This document shows, in pieces, positions 18,175 through 26,939 of a DNA stretch of 48,951 bases; position 1 is the stretch's first letter, and every line of letters begins with the position of its first letter. This DNA is from an uncultured Clostridia bacterium (GTDB taxonomy: Bacteria; Bacillota; Clostridia; TANB77; CAG-508): assembly GCA_934183325.1 (NCBI GenBank), contig CAKPSH010000010.1, positions 1-48,951 on the forward strand, read 5' to 3'. The translations under genes and the position numbers were made by a program. The notes beneath the pieces are model-generated. The model was not told the DNA's origin. It did not search any database and worked only from the letters and a program-made list of their open reading frames with translations.

Positions 18175-18257
18175 GCGGATGTGGCGAAATTGGCAGACGC
18201 GCTGGTCTTAGGAACCAGTTCTTCGGAGTGGAGGTTCAAGTCCTCTCATCCGCACCA
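18175..18257 (+). tRNA. trnL: tRNA-Leu (anticodon TAG)
   Basis: 83 bases including CCA. Acceptor GCGGATG pairs with CATCCGC. The anticodon arm CTGGT-CTTAGGA-ACCAG gives TAG. A class II variable arm (TTCTTCGGAG) precedes the T-arm GGAGGTTCAAGTCCTCTC. These features identify leucine. Confidence 0.95.
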
Positions 18258-18264
18258 AATAAAA

Positions 18265-18290
18265 AAATCAACCTTTTCGGTTGATTTTTT
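18265..18290. terminator. Terminator after tRNA-Leu
   Basis: AAATCAACC and GGTTGATTT form the stem with a TTTTC loop, followed by a T-rich run on the plus strand. The A-run on the other side lets it serve the convergent DUF2752 gene too. Confidence 0.85.
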
Positions 18291-18316
18291 TATTTTACTC
18301 TATACCTATCTTATTT

Positions 18317-18724
18317 TTATTGCTTCATAATAAATACGATTTCATAAATTGTATATAACATAAAAACTATTATATGAATTACAATATCCAACTTTATCAT
18401 TATATTTGAATATTTATGTTTTAATGAATTAATTGCTCTAAAAAATATTTCAAAAATAAAAAAAACAAATACTATGCCAAAAAAATTAAATAAATAAGTG
18501 ATATCGTTTAATGCACTTTTTAGGTTTAAAAAGTATCTTGTTCCACCGCAAAGCGGACAAAGCTTTCCAGTCAATGCCAAATATGGACATTTAGTTAAAG
18601 TTGGTGCAATTTTTCCTATATTATCTGATAAATTAAAAAAAACAATAATATATACACATAGAAAAAATACAACAATATTAATTACCCTATAGTTTTTTTT
18701 TATATCTTCAAATAATTTTTCCAT
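18317..18724 (-). CDS. DUF2752 membrane protein
   Basis: A 135-residue protein with three hydrophobic helices. The family motif is plain: CPYLALTGKLCPLCGGTRYF, with a CP...CxxCG.TR cysteine cluster between helices 1 and 2. The cluster suggests metal binding but the family has no established function. The start ATG has AGAAGGT upstream. It follows the DUF4190 gene by 26 bases, and both are small membrane proteins that may be co-transcribed. Confidence 0.85.
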   Translation of the reverse strand: MEKLFEDIKKNYRVINIVVFFLCVYIIVFFNLSDNIGKIAPTLTKCPYLALTGKLCPLCGGTRYFLNLKSALNDITYLFNFFGIVFVFFIFEIFFRAINSLKHKYSNIMIKLDIVIHIIVFMLYTIYEIVFIMKQ

Positions 18725-18750
18725 ATACCTTCTATAATCATAGTTAAAAT

Positions 18751-19068
18751 TTAATTATTTATCTTCCATTCTGTTATGTTATATTCTGAATTTGATATAA
18801 CTGAATTCCAATCTGTATTTTTTACAGCACTTCCTACTGCAGCTCCTACAGCAATCCAATAAAACATGATAACTGCAATAGCTATTGCAGATAAAATTGT
18901 TCCAGCAATAGATTTTCCTTTAGGGTTTCCAGCTTTGCTTTGTTTTACCCAATCTACTATTCCTAAAATTAGTCCTATAATTGCAGGTATTAATGCAAAA
19001 GTACCACAAAATGGCACAAACCCAATAATTGCTGAAATTATTCCTAAAACTAATGATGCTACTCCCAT
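18751..19068 (-). CDS. DUF4190-type membrane protein
   Basis: A 105-residue protein with two or three membrane helices. It begins MGVASLVLGIISAIIGFVP, the typical start of DUF4190 proteins, and has the NPKGKSIAGTILSAIAI segment before the second helix. The start follows GGAAGGAGG. Function unknown. It is upstream of the DUF2752 gene in the same direction. Confidence 0.8.
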   Translation of the reverse strand: MGVASLVLGIISAIIGFVPFCGTFALIPAIIGLILGIVDWVKQSKAGNPKGKSIAGTILSAIAIAVIMFYWIAVGAAVGSAVKNTDWNSVISNSEYNITEWKINN

Positions 19069-19231
19069 AATTATTCCTCCTTCCCCTTTTCTTCAAACTG
19101 AATTATATTACCTAATTTTTTTCAACAATCTTTATCAATTATCGACATTTTTTATTCTATAAATATCTTAATATGAATTTATACTTAAGTAATTATAATT
19201 TATAAAATATAATATTTTTAATCATTTTCAT

Positions 19232-19290
19232 AAAAAAATAAGAATAAGATTTTCCTATATTAATTTTAGAAAATCTCATTCTTATTTTTT
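19232..19290 (-). terminator. Long hairpin terminator after the Rsm22-like gene
   Basis: Arms 19232-19254 and 19268-19290 pair almost fully (one A-C mismatch in about 22) around an AT-rich loop. The last bases overlap the stop region of the gene at 19289, and the arm ends in a six-T run. Confidence 0.8.
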
Positions 19291-20242
19291 ATATAATTTC
19301 TCCATTTTTTATTTTTCTTGCAATTCTAAATTTTTCTTTATCCTTCTTGGTTACTGTTTCTTCTTTTATTCCTTCACTTGTACATAGTTTTAATTTTACA
19401 TATCCACTGTAAATCAATGGATGTCTAATAACTCTTGATTTATTATTTGCTACTTTTTCTCTTCCTACAGCAATATACATATACTTTTCATCCTCATATG
19501 GAGCTTCTCCACCCTTGGTCTCTTTGTGAATTTTACTTCTTTGTACTCTACAAGAAAAATTACACCAATCTTCTTTTGGTAATTTACACTTTTCACTCAT
19601 ACAAGGAGCAATTATCTTAGCTTCATTATTAATTAATATTTCTTTTGCTTTCATAATATTTCTATATCCCTGCACTGTTCCTGGTTCAATAATTATTAAT
19701 ACTTTTTCTGTTGAATTCCACATTTTATTAATTACTTCTTCAAAATTTTCTTCTTTCACTTCATTAATCATATATGAAGCAATAGCTAAATCAAACTTAT
19801 CTTCAATATTTTGCTTTGTTATATCAAATTTTTTCCACTCTGTCTTTAATTCCAAATCATTATATTCTTTAAAAATTTGTTTTCCAACTTTAATCATAGC
19901 ATCTTCTCGTTCAAAACAATTAATCTTTTCTACATTTATCATTTCATTTACTGCAATACTTGCTGTTCCTGTTCCTGCTCCAAAATCAGCGATTTTCTTT
20001 ATATCTAAATTATATATTTTATTAACATTCTCTATTGCTGATGAAACAGCTCCAAAAGTTGCTGGCATTCTTGATACTGCATAGGCTATAGCTTCATTTT
20101 CTTTATTTAACAAGCTTTTTCCGCTTCTATCATTTTCTCTATAATTTATACTAATTTTTCTTGAATTTTCATTTAATTCCTTATTACTTAAACTATTCAT
20201 ATTATTTTCTATAAATCTTTTTATTTCAATAGGTAATTCCAT
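19289..20242 (-). CDS. Rsm22/METTL17-like methyltransferase-fold ribosome factor
   Basis: A 317-residue protein related to mitochondrial Rsm22 (METTL17), which assists small-ribosomal-subunit assembly. Seen: an N-terminal MELPIEIKRF block that is a common start for the family, SRMPATFGAV, the SAM-type motif IADFGAGTGTASIAV, and the C-terminal cysteine cluster APCMSEKC...WCNFSCRVQRS followed by PYEDEKYMYIAVGR. The cysteines match the Fe-S or zinc site reported for this family. I use ATG 20240-20242; a GTG 10 codons upstream is possible but has no ribosome site. It begins 4 bases after the DUF5662 stop, so the two are probably translationally coupled. Confidence 0.85.
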   Translation of the reverse strand: MELPIEIKRFIENNMNSLSNKELNENSRKISINYRENDRSGKSLLNKENEAIAYAVSRMPATFGAVSSAIENVNKIYNLDIKKIADFGAGTGTASIAVNEMINVEKINCFEREDAMIKVGKQIFKEYNDLELKTEWKKFDITKQNIEDKFDLAIASYMINEVKEENFEEVINKMWNSTEKVLIIIEPGTVQGYRNIMKAKEILINNEAKIIAPCMSEKCKLPKEDWCNFSCRVQRSKIHKETKGGEAPYEDEKYMYIAVGREKVANNKSRVIRHPLIYSGYVKLKLCTSEGIKEETVTKKDKEKFRIARKIKNGEII

Positions 20243-20246
20243 TATT

Positions 20247-20828
20247 TTAATTTTCTCTACTTTCTTTTCCACAATATTTATTATAAATTTTCTTTAAATT
20301 ACTACTTTTTATAACAGGATTTATTCCCTTCTGACTTATTTCAATAAATACCTCATCTAAAACTTTTTTTATATTCTCATTAATCATTGAAGAGTTAAAT
20401 TCTTTTTCTCTCCAATATTTTAATTCTGTTTCATTTGTCCAATTCTTTCCTTGATATGTAATAGACGCAGATAATTTATCACATATCATTTCTACAGTGT
20501 ATTTATAAGGTATTATTGGTGTTTTTTCTCTTGTATCCTTATCAAACCAATATTCAGGATGATGTTTGTTTCTACCTTTATGATGTAGCCAAACTTCAGA
20601 ATACCCCTCCTCAGCTCTCTGAATTGGAATCGGACTTCTTTTTCCGCCTTGATAGTATTTTACAGAATTCCAAAATTCAGTTGGAGAATATTTAGATAAA
20701 TCATGCACTAACCCTCTCCAAGGAATACCTGCCCTGCAGGCTAATTTGAAAACTATCCATCTATGTTTATTTACTGTTCCTAAATGTAGGAAAACATTTT
20801 TTAATTTTATCTTATACTTTTTGTCCAT
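20247..20828 (-). CDS. DUF5662 protein (HD-like metal-binding residues)
   Basis: A 193-residue protein. Conserved blocks: LGTVNKHRWIVFKLACRAG, GLVHDLSKYSPTEFW, YYQGGKRSPI and SEVWLHHKGRNKHHPEYW. The HDLSK and HHxGxNxHHPEYW motifs look like an HD-domain metal centre, so a phosphohydrolase role is possible, but this is inference: the family is uncharacterised. It has no membrane segment. It is followed 4 bases later by the Rsm22-like gene. Confidence 0.83.
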   Translation of the reverse strand: MDKKYKIKLKNVFLHLGTVNKHRWIVFKLACRAGIPWRGLVHDLSKYSPTEFWNSVKYYQGGKRSPIPIQRAEEGYSEVWLHHKGRNKHHPEYWFDKDTREKTPIIPYKYTVEMICDKLSASITYQGKNWTNETELKYWREKEFNSSMINENIKKVLDEVFIEISQKGINPVIKSSNLKKIYNKYCGKESREN

Positions 20829-20879
20829 AAAATCACCAAGAATATTTTACAATATATATAAATTTTTTTCAATACTGCA

Positions 20880-21557
20880 CTACTTACAGAATCTATGATT
20901 TCCAATTATTACTGTCAATGGTCTTGACCATATCCAACTACTTGTAGCTGTTTTTGGATTAAAATAATAAATTGCACCATAAGAAGGATCCCATCCATTT
21001 AAAGCATCTTGTGCAGCTTTTTTTGCAGTTGAATTTGGACTCATATTGATTTGTCCATCACTAACCGCATCAAATGCTCCTTTTTGATAAACAACTCCTG
21101 CTATTGTATTTGGAAAAGAAGAGTTTTTGACTCTATTAAGTACCACAGCTGCTACTGCAACTTGCCCTGCATATACTTCTCCTCTTGCTTCCGAATATAC
21201 AACCTTACTTAACAAATTCAAGTCAGAATTACTTGTAGTACTTGAACTACTATTGGATGAATTCATAATTCCCATTGCATTTAATGTTTTAGTACCAGCA
21301 ATTCCATCAGCAGTTAATCCGTTTTTTTTCTGAAAATATTTTACAGCAGAAAGTGTCTGACTTCCGTATATTCCATCAACACTTCCATTATAATATCCCC
21401 ATCTTTTTAATTTTGTTTGAATTTGTCTAACTTCTTCTCCTCTAGATCCATATCTAGACAAAGCTATAGATGTACACCTTGTTATAAATACTGTACCACC
21501 CATAATGATTATTAATAATATAAATATTTTTAAAGAAATGTTTTTCTTTTTTTTCAT
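20880..21557 (-). CDS. sleB: Spore cortex-lytic enzyme SleB-type hydrolase
   Basis: A 225-residue exported peptidoglycan hydrolase that degrades the spore cortex in germination, as a lytic transglycosylase. It has an N-terminal signal/anchor helix (residues 7-25), a peptidoglycan-binding repeat (SRGEEVRQIQTKLKRWGYY ... GIAGTKTLNAMGI), a Ser-rich linker and the hydrolase-2 domain: LLSKVVYSEARGEVYAGQV with catalytic Glu, AAVVLNRVKNSSFPNTI, and FNPKTATSSWIWSRP. The start has AAAGGAGA upstream. No ypeB lies next to it, although that gene is the usual partner. Confidence 0.92.
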   Translation of the reverse strand: MKKKKNISLKIFILLIIIMGGTVFITRCTSIALSRYGSRGEEVRQIQTKLKRWGYYNGSVDGIYGSQTLSAVKYFQKKNGLTADGIAGTKTLNAMGIMNSSNSSSSTTSNSDLNLLSKVVYSEARGEVYAGQVAVAAVVLNRVKNSSFPNTIAGVVYQKGAFDAVSDGQINMSPNSTAKKAAQDALNGWDPSYGAIYYFNPKTATSSWIWSRPLTVIIGNHRFCK

Positions 21558-21605
21558 ACTTTCTCCTTTAGTTCTTTTATCTATAAATACTTTTTATAAA
21601 TGTAT

Positions 21606-21646
21606 AAAAAGCCTTGTTTAGATTATTTTTTCCAAACAAGGCTTTT
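21606..21646 (-). terminator. Terminator of fhs
   Basis: AAAAAGCCTTGTTT and AAACAAGGCTTTTAT form a stem of at least 12 bp just after the fhs stop, with terminal T-runs. Confidence 0.85.
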
Positions 21647-21673
21647 ATATTCATTTATTACAAATTTATCTTA

Positions 21674-23335
21674 TTAAAATATTCCTTCAATGTTTTCGTT
21701 TTCATCTATATCTATATTTTCCGCTGCTGGAATCTTAGGTAACCCAGGCATTGTCATTATTTTTCCTGTTAGAACAACTATAAAACCTGCTCCTGCTTTT
21801 AATTCCACATTTTTTACATTTATATCAAAAGGTTCTTTGCACTCTAAATTTTTTGCATCATCTGATAATGAATATTGTGTTTTTGCAATACATATTGGTA
21901 ATTTTGAATATCCAATTTTTTCTATTTTCTCTATTTCTTTTAAAGCTTCTTCTGAAAAATTAACATTCTTTGCACCATATATCTTACAAGCAACATCTTT
22001 TATCTTTTGCTCAATGCTTTCATCTAGTTCATATGCATAGCTCATTTTTTCTTCTTTCTCACACAATTCTACTATCTTTTTAGCTAAATCTTCTGCACCT
22101 GCCCCACCTTTTGCCCAGGCTTCGACTAAACTCATTTCAATATTTTTTTCTGTTAACATATCCTGCAATAGTTTTATTTCTCTTTCTGAGTCATCATTGA
22201 ATTTGTTTATAGCAACTATTACATTTAGTCCAAATATATTTTTTATATTATTGATATGTTTTAATAGATTTTTCATTCCATTTTTCAATGCCTCTACATT
22301 TTCTTTTTGTATGTCTTCTTTCAACACTCCTCCATGGTATTTTAGTGCTTTCAATGTTGCCACACAAACAACAGCATTTGGTTTTATTCCTGCTTCTCTA
22401 CATTTTATATCTATAAATTTTTCTGCCCCAAGATCTGCACCAAAGCCTGCTTCAGTTACTGTGTAATCACTTAATTTCATTGCCAATTTTGTAGCTATTA
22501 TTGAATTACATCCATGTGCAATATTGGCGAATGGACCACCATGTATTAAAGCTGGAGTATGTTCCAATGTTTGTACTAAATTTGGTTTTATTGCATCTTT
22601 AAGTAAAACAGTTAATGCTCCTTCTGCTTTTAAATCCCTTGCAAATATTGGTTTATCATCATTATTATATCCAATAATAATATTTCCAATTCTTTGTTTT
22701 AGGTCTTTTAAATCTTTTGCAAGACACAAAATAGCCATTATTTCTGATGCAACTGTTATATCAAATCCATCTTCTCGTGGTACAATATTTTTTTCTCCAG
22801 AAAGTCCACTTTCTATTTTTCTTAATTGTCTATCATTTAAATCTATACATCTCTTCCATAAAATTTTTTTAAATCCTAATTCATTTCCAAAATAAATATG
22901 ATTATCAATTAATGCAGAAAGTAAATTATTGGCTGAGGTTATTGCATGTATATCTCCTGTAAAATGTAAATTAATATCTTCCATTGGTGCTACTTGAACA
23001 TGTCCTCCACCTGTGGCCCCTCCTTTTATTCCAAAAATTGGTCCTAATGAAGGTTCTCTTAAAGCTAATATTGACTTTTTTCCTATATATGACAATCCAT
23101 CAGCCAATCCAATTGATACAGTTGTCTTTCCCTCCCCTAATGGTGTTGGATTTATTGCTGTGACTAGTATTAATTTTCCATCTTTTTTATCTTTCAATTT
23201 TTCATAAACTTTCTCATTGATTTTTGCTTTATATTTTCCATACATTTCTATATCATTTTCATTCATTTCTAGTTTTTCACTAATCTCATTAATTTTTAAT
23301 AATTCTGTATTTCTCGCAATTTCTATATCTGTCAT
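21674..23335 (-). CDS. fhs: Formate-tetrahydrofolate ligase
   Basis: A 553-residue enzyme that makes 10-formyl-THF from formate, THF and ATP, for purine and formyl-Met synthesis and, in acetogens, the Wood-Ljungdahl methyl branch. Motifs: the ATP loop AINPTPLGEGKTTVSIGLADG, REPSLGPIFGIKGGATGGG, HFTGDIHAITSANNLLSALI, and the C-terminal TGKIMTMPGLPKIPAA. I place the start at ATG 23333-23335 after AGGAGG; ten extra upstream codons belong to the hairpin leader. Length is normal (about 555). The U-tract of a terminator-like hairpin lies directly against the ribosome site, so expression may depend on anti-termination or on a promoter inside the leader. Confidence 0.95.
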   Translation of the reverse strand: MTDIEIARNTELLKINEISEKLEMNENDIEMYGKYKAKINEKVYEKLKDKKDGKLILVTAINPTPLGEGKTTVSIGLADGLSYIGKKSILALREPSLGPIFGIKGGATGGGHVQVAPMEDINLHFTGDIHAITSANNLLSALIDNHIYFGNELGFKKILWKRCIDLNDRQLRKIESGLSGEKNIVPREDGFDITVASEIMAILCLAKDLKDLKQRIGNIIIGYNNDDKPIFARDLKAEGALTVLLKDAIKPNLVQTLEHTPALIHGGPFANIAHGCNSIIATKLAMKLSDYTVTEAGFGADLGAEKFIDIKCREAGIKPNAVVCVATLKALKYHGGVLKEDIQKENVEALKNGMKNLLKHINNIKNIFGLNVIVAINKFNDDSEREIKLLQDMLTEKNIEMSLVEAWAKGGAGAEDLAKKIVELCEKEEKMSYAYELDESIEQKIKDVACKIYGAKNVNFSEEALKEIEKIEKIGYSKLPICIAKTQYSLSDDAKNLECKEPFDINVKNVELKAGAGFIVVLTGKIMTMPGLPKIPAAENIDIDENENIEGIF

Positions 23336-23348
23336 ATTTATTCCTCCT

Positions 23349-23410
23349 AAAAAAAGGCAATCCAATTAAGAATTGCCTCTGTGTTTGATTTTATTTTCTC
23401 ATAAAATCAA
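23349..23410 (-). promoter_or_regulatory. Two-hairpin leader of fhs with terminator-like second hairpin
   Basis: First hairpin: TTGATTTTAT (23385-23394) with ATAAAATCAA (23401-23410). Second: AGGCAAT with ATTGCCT (23355-23378), directly followed on the minus strand by about seven T and then AGGAGG, the fhs ribosome site. The second has intrinsic-terminator form. It may simply end the upstream DUF5684 transcript, or act as an attenuator. I see no match to a THF riboswitch. Confidence 0.65.
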
Positions 23411-23427
23411 CTAAATCTTACATTTTA

Positions 23428-23886
23428 TTAGTTATTAGATGTTGTATTTGCAGGTTGTTGAGTATTATTTTGATACTCTGATTTTCCAAATCCTAATATA
23501 CAAATAAATAATGATTGTAAGAAAAATAGACCTACTGCAAATCCACCACCATGTCCAAATGCTTTAGATAAATTGATAGCTAGGTATATATTTAATGCTA
23601 AAACTATAAATACTCCTACAACTGGAATAATACCTGCTAAATATCCTAGTACAAGCCATGATGAAATCTTTGCAACTCTAAATAATATAACTAAATTATA
23701 AATTGGTATTAAACATTTCCAACCAGCTTGACCAGCTTTTGTAAATGTTGTCCACATTCCAATTACCTTTATTACATATATTAGTAATATTATCCACATA
23801 TAAGCAGTTAAAAATGCTGTTATAGCTGTTAAACTAGCTACATCTGTAGAAGTTACACTACTTCCATAGTAATCATAATCGTACAT
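23428..23886 (-). CDS. DUF5684 membrane protein
   Basis: A 152-residue protein with four membrane helices. The core motif MWTTFTKAGQAGWKCLIPIYN and the later AFGHGGGFAVGLFF and ILGFGKSEYQ are the DUF5684 signature; in many Gram-positives a homologous segment is linked to signal peptidase I. Short Tyr-rich N-terminus and Asn/Thr-rich C-terminal tail. The start has AGGGGAAATACTG upstream. Function not known. Confidence 0.85.
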   Translation of the reverse strand: MYDYDYYGSSVTSTDVASLTAITAFLTAYMWIILLIYVIKVIGMWTTFTKAGQAGWKCLIPIYNLVILFRVAKISSWLVLGYLAGIIPVVGVFIVLALNIYLAINLSKAFGHGGGFAVGLFFLQSLFICILGFGKSEYQNNTQQPANTTSNN

Positions 23887-23965
23887 CAGTATTTCCCCTT
23901 TCTTTTTTTGAGTTAATCACTCTCGACAATATTTTACAAATAAAACTTTTCTTTGTCAATATTTT

Positions 23966-24400
23966 CTATACAATTAATCCTACTACAATTCCTATTGTTG
24001 CACCAACTATTACTTGGAATGGCGTATGCCCTAAAACTTCTACAAGTTTTTCTTGCACTTGTAATCCTGAAAGCCCTGGTGTATTTATTATTTTATTCAA
24101 TAATGCTGCTTGTTTTCCAGCTGCCCTTCTAACTCCTGCTGCATCATACATTACTATACAAGCAAAAATTACAGAGATTGCAAAAACTGGAGATGTAATT
24201 CCTTCACTTTTCCCAACTAATGTTGCAAGTGATGTAACTACCGCTGAATGTGAGCTTGGCATTCCTCCTGCTCCAAAAATTCTTTTAAAATTGAATTCTT
24301 TTGTCATAATTAATTCACATATTACCTTAAAACATTGGATAGAAATCCATATTAATAATGGAATTAATAAATATTTATATTCTTCTATTGTGTTTCTCAT
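23966..24400 (-). CDS. Divergent PAP2 family protein (DUF212)
   Basis: A 144-residue membrane protein. The family block GAGGMPSSHSAVVTSLATLV contains a PSSHS phosphatase motif as in PAP2 enzymes, followed by CIVMYDAAGVRRAAGKQAALLN, and the end FQVIVGATIGIVVG. In bacteria it may hydrolyse a lipid phosphate; no activity is proved. The start has GGAAGG upstream. It lies 12 bases after xseB, a common Clostridia arrangement. Confidence 0.88.
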   Translation of the reverse strand: MRNTIEEYKYLLIPLLIWISIQCFKVICELIMTKEFNFKRIFGAGGMPSSHSAVVTSLATLVGKSEGITSPVFAISVIFACIVMYDAAGVRRAAGKQAALLNKIINTPGLSGLQVQEKLVEVLGHTPFQVIVGATIGIVVGLIV

Positions 24401-24412
24401 TTTATTTCCTTC

Positions 24413-24649
24413 CTATTCCTCATTTGTTATATAATTTTCTTCTTTTAATTCTCCATTATCATTTATCAAAATCGTTATTTTCTTTTCCGCCTCATCTAAA
24501 ATTTTATTGCATTCTTTTGAAAGCATCATTCCTTCTTCAAATTTCTTCATACTCTCATCTAAATTTAGTTTTCCACTTTCGAGTTCTGTCGCTATTTCTT
24601 CTAATTTTTTTATCTTTTCTTCAAATGTTGTTTCCATCATCTTATACAT
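24413..24649 (-). CDS. xseB: Exodeoxyribonuclease VII small subunit
   Basis: About 78 residues of the helical hairpin that binds XseA to form the single-strand DNA exonuclease. The motif TFEEKIKKLEEIATELESGK followed by LNLDESMKKFEEGMML is diagnostic. The upstream part of the longer frame overlaps xseA and is not family-like. ATG 24647-24649 (MYKMME) is used; ATGs at 24640 or 24637 are also possible because the AAGGGG site is close. It is the last gene of the asp23-amaP-nusB-xseA-xseB run. Confidence 0.85.
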   Translation of the reverse strand: MYKMMETTFEEKIKKLEEIATELESGKLNLDESMKKFEEGMMLSKECNKILDEAEKKITILINDNGELKEENYITNEE

Positions 24650-24671
24650 TTCCCCTTCTATTTGTATATTG

Positions 24672-25862
24672 TTATATGATTTGAGCTCTATGCTTACCGT
24701 CATAAAATTTTATATTTATCTTATCATCTTTTTTTAAGGACTTCGCAGATTTTATATTTTCTCCATTTTCATCACTTACAATTGAATACCCTCTAGTTAA
24801 TGTTTTTAGTGGACTTAATGTATCCAATTTTGATATAACTTTAATTGCTTCATTTCTTTTTGTATTTATTTTTTGCGTTATATTCAAATATATACGTTGA
24901 TTCAAACTTTCAACTATCAAACTTTTTTCATTTATATTTTGTAATGGTGCTGAAAAAGCTCTACTTTTCATACATTTTTCATATCTGAGCTTTGATAACT
25001 CCATTTTTTTTGATAATGCATTTTTATATCTTTGCTTTGTTTCTTCAATTTTCAAATATATTTTTGATATTTCTGGCACAGCCAACTCTGCTGCTGCAGA
25101 TGGTGTTGGTGCCCTTAAGTCTGCTACAAAATCTGCTATTGTAAAATCTGTTTCATGTCCTACTGACGATATAATTGGAATTTTTGATTTATATATTGCT
25201 CTCGCTACAACCTCTTCATTAAAAGGCCATAAATCTTCTAATGAGCCTCCTCCTCTTGCTATTATTAAAACATCTGCTATTTTTTCTTTATTAGCTAAAT
25301 CTATTGCTTCAGCTATTTTTTCTCCTGCTCCTTGCCCTTGTACTGGAACAGGTGATAGTCTAATATATACATTAGGATTTCTTCTTGTAGATACATTGAT
25401 TATATCTCTGATAACTGCTCCTGTTTGAGAAGTTAAAACTCCTACAATTCTTGGTAAGTATGGTACTTTTTGCTTATGTACCTCATCAAAAAGCCCTTCT
25501 GCCTCTAATTTGTTTTTTAATTCTAAATACTTTGTGTACAAATCTCCCAATCCATCTTCTTGCATAGCTTTGCAATAAATTTGGTATACACCATCTCTTT
25601 CAAATACTGAAACAGATCCTAATATTTTTACTTTCATTCCATCTTTTGGCACAAAATTCAAATGTGACGTATATGATTTAAACATTATACACTTTATTAA
25701 TGAATTTTCATCCTTAAGAGTAAAATACAGATGTCCTGTATAATGATGTTTAAAATTTGATATTTCGCCTTTTACCAATACATTATTCAGGTATTCATCT
25801 GTATCAATTTTTGATTTTATATATTGATTTAATTTTGTTACCGTTATTGGTTCATATTTCAT
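24672..25862 (-). CDS. xseA: Exodeoxyribonuclease VII large subunit
   Basis: A 396-residue catalytic subunit. The N-terminal OB fold starts ITVTKLNQYIKSKIDTDEYL and includes LVKGEISNFKHHYTGHLYFT; the catalytic domain has GVLTSQTGAVIRDI, IIARGGGSLEDLWPFNEE, and IPIISSVGHETDFTIADFVA then RAPTPSAAAELAVP. Length is at the low end of normal. The start has GAGGAATAAAAA upstream, and it begins 4 bases after nusB stops. Confidence 0.95.
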   Translation of the reverse strand: MKYEPITVTKLNQYIKSKIDTDEYLNNVLVKGEISNFKHHYTGHLYFTLKDENSLIKCIMFKSYTSHLNFVPKDGMKVKILGSVSVFERDGVYQIYCKAMQEDGLGDLYTKYLELKNKLEAEGLFDEVHKQKVPYLPRIVGVLTSQTGAVIRDIINVSTRRNPNVYIRLSPVPVQGQGAGEKIAEAIDLANKEKIADVLIIARGGGSLEDLWPFNEEVVARAIYKSKIPIISSVGHETDFTIADFVADLRAPTPSAAAELAVPEISKIYLKIEETKQRYKNALSKKMELSKLRYEKCMKSRAFSAPLQNINEKSLIVESLNQRIYLNITQKINTKRNEAIKVISKLDTLSPLKTLTRGYSIVSDENGENIKSAKSLKKDDKINIKFYDGKHRAQII

Positions 25863-25865
25863 TTT

Positions 25866-26273
25866 TTATTCCTCTTTTTTGTTTACTATACTTGCCAATA
25901 CTCCATTTATAAATACTTTAGAATTATCTTCACCATACATTTTTGCCAATTCAACTGCCTCATTAATAGCTACTTTGTAAGGTGTCTCTGTATTTTTTAT
26001 TTCATAAATTGCAAGTCTTAATATGCTTAAATCTATTTTAGAAATTCTTTCTATTGTCCATTTTGCTGCTAAATTATCTGAAATTAGTTTGTCTATATTT
26101 TCTTTTTCTTTCTCTATTCCTTTTATAGTTTCTCTTATGTATTTTATATCATTAATTTCTGATATTGAGTTTTCTTCTATGTAATCATTAATTTGTGTAT
26201 CTATTTCATCTGTATAAAATTCTAAACTATATAATAGTTTAAATGTTTCTTCTCTAACTTTTGACCTATTCAT
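25866..26273 (-). CDS. nusB: Transcription antitermination factor NusB
   Basis: A 135-residue all-helical RNA-binding protein that with NusE(S10) binds boxA in rRNA operons. It has the N-terminal SKVREETFKLLYSLEF and C-terminal ETPYKVAINEAVELAKMYG, NSKVFINGVLAS. The start has AGAAGGGAATATT upstream. It is between amaP and xseA in the usual clostridial order. Confidence 0.92.
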   Translation of the reverse strand: MNRSKVREETFKLLYSLEFYTDEIDTQINDYIEENSISEINDIKYIRETIKGIEKEKENIDKLISDNLAAKWTIERISKIDLSILRLAIYEIKNTETPYKVAINEAVELAKMYGEDNSKVFINGVLASIVNKKEE

Positions 26274-26289
26274 ATAATATTCCCTTCTA

Positions 26290-26874
26290 TTATTCCTCTT
26301 CCATTTTCTTATCAGTTGTATTACTTATTATATTTTTTACCTTGATATTAACCTCTTTAACATCTAAGTCTGTTACTTTCTTTATGTTTTCTTTTACCTG
26401 CATTTGTAAGTTTGTATTTAGATCATGAATTACAGTATCTTGTAATATTTGCAATTCAATTACAATTGCAATATTATTTTTTGCATCTATTATAACTTTT
26501 GTTCTAAAGTCTTGTACATTCTTAAAATTTCTAACCACATCACTAGCTAGCTTTTCTATTGTATCTCTGGAAATTAATAATTTTCCTTCGTCATTTTCTA
26601 AAACAACTCCATCTCCTAGTTTATCTTGTTTTTTACTTTCATCTTTTTTCTCTTTTGAACTACTAAATAAAATTGTTTTTATTGATAACATAATGAAAAT
26701 TATACTTAAAGCAAATACAATATTATATGCCACATAATTATTTAATACATCTTTTGTAATTAACACTAAGGTTTCAACCTTTGTCCACCCAAAGATCAAA
26801 AATATTGCTATAACTGATTCAAGTAAGACAATCATAGAATATATTACTAATATTATTTTATCTAATATTTTCAT
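26290..26874 (-). CDS. amaP: Alkaline shock response membrane anchor AmaP
   Basis: A 194-residue protein with two N-terminal membrane helices (about residues 5-30 and 48-68) and a cytoplasmic part resembling the Asp23 domain (IEKLASDVVRNFKNVQDFR ... VTDLDVKEVNIKV). In Staphylococcus, AmaP tethers Asp23 to the membrane, and asp23 is the neighbour upstream. ATG 26872-26874 is used; a GTG three codons earlier is an alternative since the AAGAAGGG site lies between the two optimal spacings. Confidence 0.85.
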   Translation of the reverse strand: MKILDKIILVIYSMIVLLESVIAIFLIFGWTKVETLVLITKDVLNNYVAYNIVFALSIIFIMLSIKTILFSSSKEKKDESKKQDKLGDGVVLENDEGKLLISRDTIEKLASDVVRNFKNVQDFRTKVIIDAKNNIAIVIELQILQDTVIHDLNTNLQMQVKENIKKVTDLDVKEVNIKVKNIISNTTDKKMEEE

Positions 26875-26915
26875 ATTGTTCACATTCCCTTCTTATTATT
26901 AATTTTATGTATTTT

Positions 26916-26935
26916 AGGCACGGTACTCCGTGCCT
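26916..26935 (-). terminator. GC-rich hairpin between asp23 and amaP
   Basis: AGGCACGG and CCGTGCCT form an 8-bp stem with a TACT loop, 4 bases after the asp23 stop. On the minus strand it is followed by TAAAATAC, a poor U-tract. It may trim expression of amaP relative to asp23 or protect the upstream message; it is the only G+C-rich stem in this stretch. Confidence 0.5.
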
Positions 26936-26939
26936 TATT

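Noticed and set aside
23349..23410. THF riboswitch before fhs
   Set aside because: The conserved sequence blocks of known THF riboswitches are not seen; only two simple hairpins.
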